This document shows positions 63,280 through 64,000 of a stretch of 64,000 nucleotides of DNA, piece after piece. Within the stretch, counting starts at the first letter, position 1; the number at the start of each line of letters is the position of its first letter. A model generated the notes under the pieces. The model had not been told where the DNA came from, searched no databases, and saw only the letters and a program-made list of their open reading frames with translations. Origin of the DNA: Enterobacteriaceae endosymbiont of Plateumaris sericea (GTDB taxonomy: Bacteria; Pseudomonadota; Gammaproteobacteria; Enterobacterales; Enterobacteriaceae); the NCBI RefSeq assembly GCF_012562605.1, contig NZ_CP046224.1, forward strand, positions 70,157 to 134,156, in the 5' to 3' direction. A program made the translations under genes and the position numbers.

Positions 63280-64000
63280 TTAATAAGAAGATAATTCTTG
63301 TAAAATAGAAATTAATCTTGTTGTTTCATAATTAGTTCCTACAGAAATTCTTAAACAATTAGATAATCCTATATTATGATCTTGATTTCTTACTATTATT
63401 CCTTTTTTTGATAATGCTTTAAAAATATGATTAGAATTAAAAAATTTAGTTAAAACATAATTAGTTTTACTAGGAAATATATTTTTTACAACATGACATT
63501 TTTTTAAATTTTCTATTAACTTTTTTTTATTATTAATTAATTTATTAACATTATTATGCATTAAAATTAAATTTTTACGATTTAATGCTTGTATTGCTAT
63601 ATCTGATACAGGTTCTGGAATAGGATAAGGTGCAATAACTTTTAATAATAAATTAATAATTTCTTGATTAGCTAAAACAAATCCACAACGTAATCCAGCT
63701 AAAGAAAAAGCTTTAGATAAAGTTCTTAATATAACTAAATTAGAATATTTTTCTATTAAATGTACTATTGTATAATTTATACAAAATTCTATATATGCTT
63801 CATCAATAACAACAATAGATTTTCCTTGTGTAATTTCTAATAATTCAATTATATCATTTTGATTAATTAAATTTCCAGTAGGATTATTAGGATTACATAT
63901 ATAAATAATTTTAACATTATTTAATGTTTTTTTAATTGTATATAAATCTAATTGCCAATTTTCCAAACTTTTAATAGCATTATATTTTATACCTAAAATT
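63280..64000 (-). CDS. hisC: Histidinol-phosphate aminotransferase, C-terminal part (cut by window edge)
   Basis: PLP aminotransferase of histidine synthesis. About 240 codons are visible; the frame is open to the window edge (reading ILGIKYNAIKSLENWQLDL at the upstream end), so no start codon is in the window. Motifs are CNPNNPTGN, the DEAY segment VVIDEAYIEF, and the PLP lysine in LRTLSKAFSLAGLRCG. An internal TTG at 63966 is not the start. hisD and hisG, if present, lie beyond the window. Confidence 0.96.
   Translation of the reverse strand, partial: ILGIKYNAIKSLENWQLDLYTIKKTLNNVKIIYICNPNNPTGNLINQNDIIELLEITQGKSIVVIDEAYIEFCINYTIVHLIEKYSNLVILRTLSKAFSLAGLRCGFVLANQEIINLLLKVIAPYPIPEPVSDIAIQALNRKNLILMHNNVNKLINNKKKLIENLKKCHVVKNIFPSKTNYVLTKFFNSNHIFKALSKKGIIVRNQDHNIGLSNCLRISVGTNYETTRLISILQELSSY

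Overview
The window is a stretch of a strongly reduced, extremely AT-rich bacterial chromosome (by eye about one base in five is G or C). It encodes about 60 proteins and three tRNAs, with no insertion sequences, prophage genes, CRISPR arrays or defence genes. Nearly every protein aligns along its length with an Escherichia coli counterpart, and many local gene orders are enterobacterial. The best reading is an obligate, vertically inherited insect endosymbiont of the Enterobacterales (the Blochmannia/Buchnera/Ishikawaella/Tachikawaea type). I cannot name the species. Retention of complete tryptophan genes and most of the histidine operon suggests an amino-acid-provisioning role for the host.

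Layout. 1-2562: ileS (5' part, minus), rpsT, erpA, gpmA. 2569-5954: pta-ackA (minus). 6267-6459: tRNA-Cys and tRNA-Leu. 6500-8017: cvpA and truA. 8168-11389: dacA, lipB, lipA, and convergent cspE with conspicuous structured flanks. 11574-15429: fabI, pntA, pntB. 15602-19547: rne and rluC, divergent. 19681-27193: an eroded rpmF-fab-tmk-holB-ptsG-hinT cluster from which yceD, plsX, fabH, pabC, mltG and tatD have dropped out. 27307-32988: cvrA, gapA, sppA, xthA. 33122-39743: trpEGDCBA (minus) with separate trpG and trpD. 39924-42512: ychF, pth, prs (minus). 42737-53222: prfA, prmC, thrS, infC, rpmI, rplT, pheS, pheT, ihfA, ribC, tyrS. 53344-55226: a possible gene remnant, tRNA-Val and mdtK. 55428-59423: grxD, rnt, tsaB, hslV, hslU. 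59485-64000: hisI-F-A-H-B-C (minus, hisC cut by the window edge).

How the genes work together. Glucose uptake (ptsG), two glycolytic steps (gapA, gpmA), overflow to acetate (pta-ackA) and transhydrogenase (pntAB) supply energy and NADPH. prs supplies PRPP to both the trp and his pathways. fabD-fabG-acpP-fabF-fabI and lipA/lipB maintain fatty acids and lipoate. A large share of the rest is translation machinery.

No new gene system is evident. The most interesting content is how old genes are failing or being kept alive. (1) fabD is out of frame at an A11 run just after its TTG start, so a full protein seems to need slippage. (2) ThrRS has lost its whole TGS and editing half. (3) The PheRS beta-chain editing site is degenerate, while IleRS keeps its editing motif. 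(4) RNase E has a nearly randomised scaffold region but an intact C-terminal tip like the PNPase-binding tip of E. coli. (5) cspE is flanked by unusually GC-rich, structured sequence. (6) Strong perfect hairpins lie between acpP and fabF, after pntB and around gapA. All identifications come from reading the sequence and recalled family knowledge; no database search was run.
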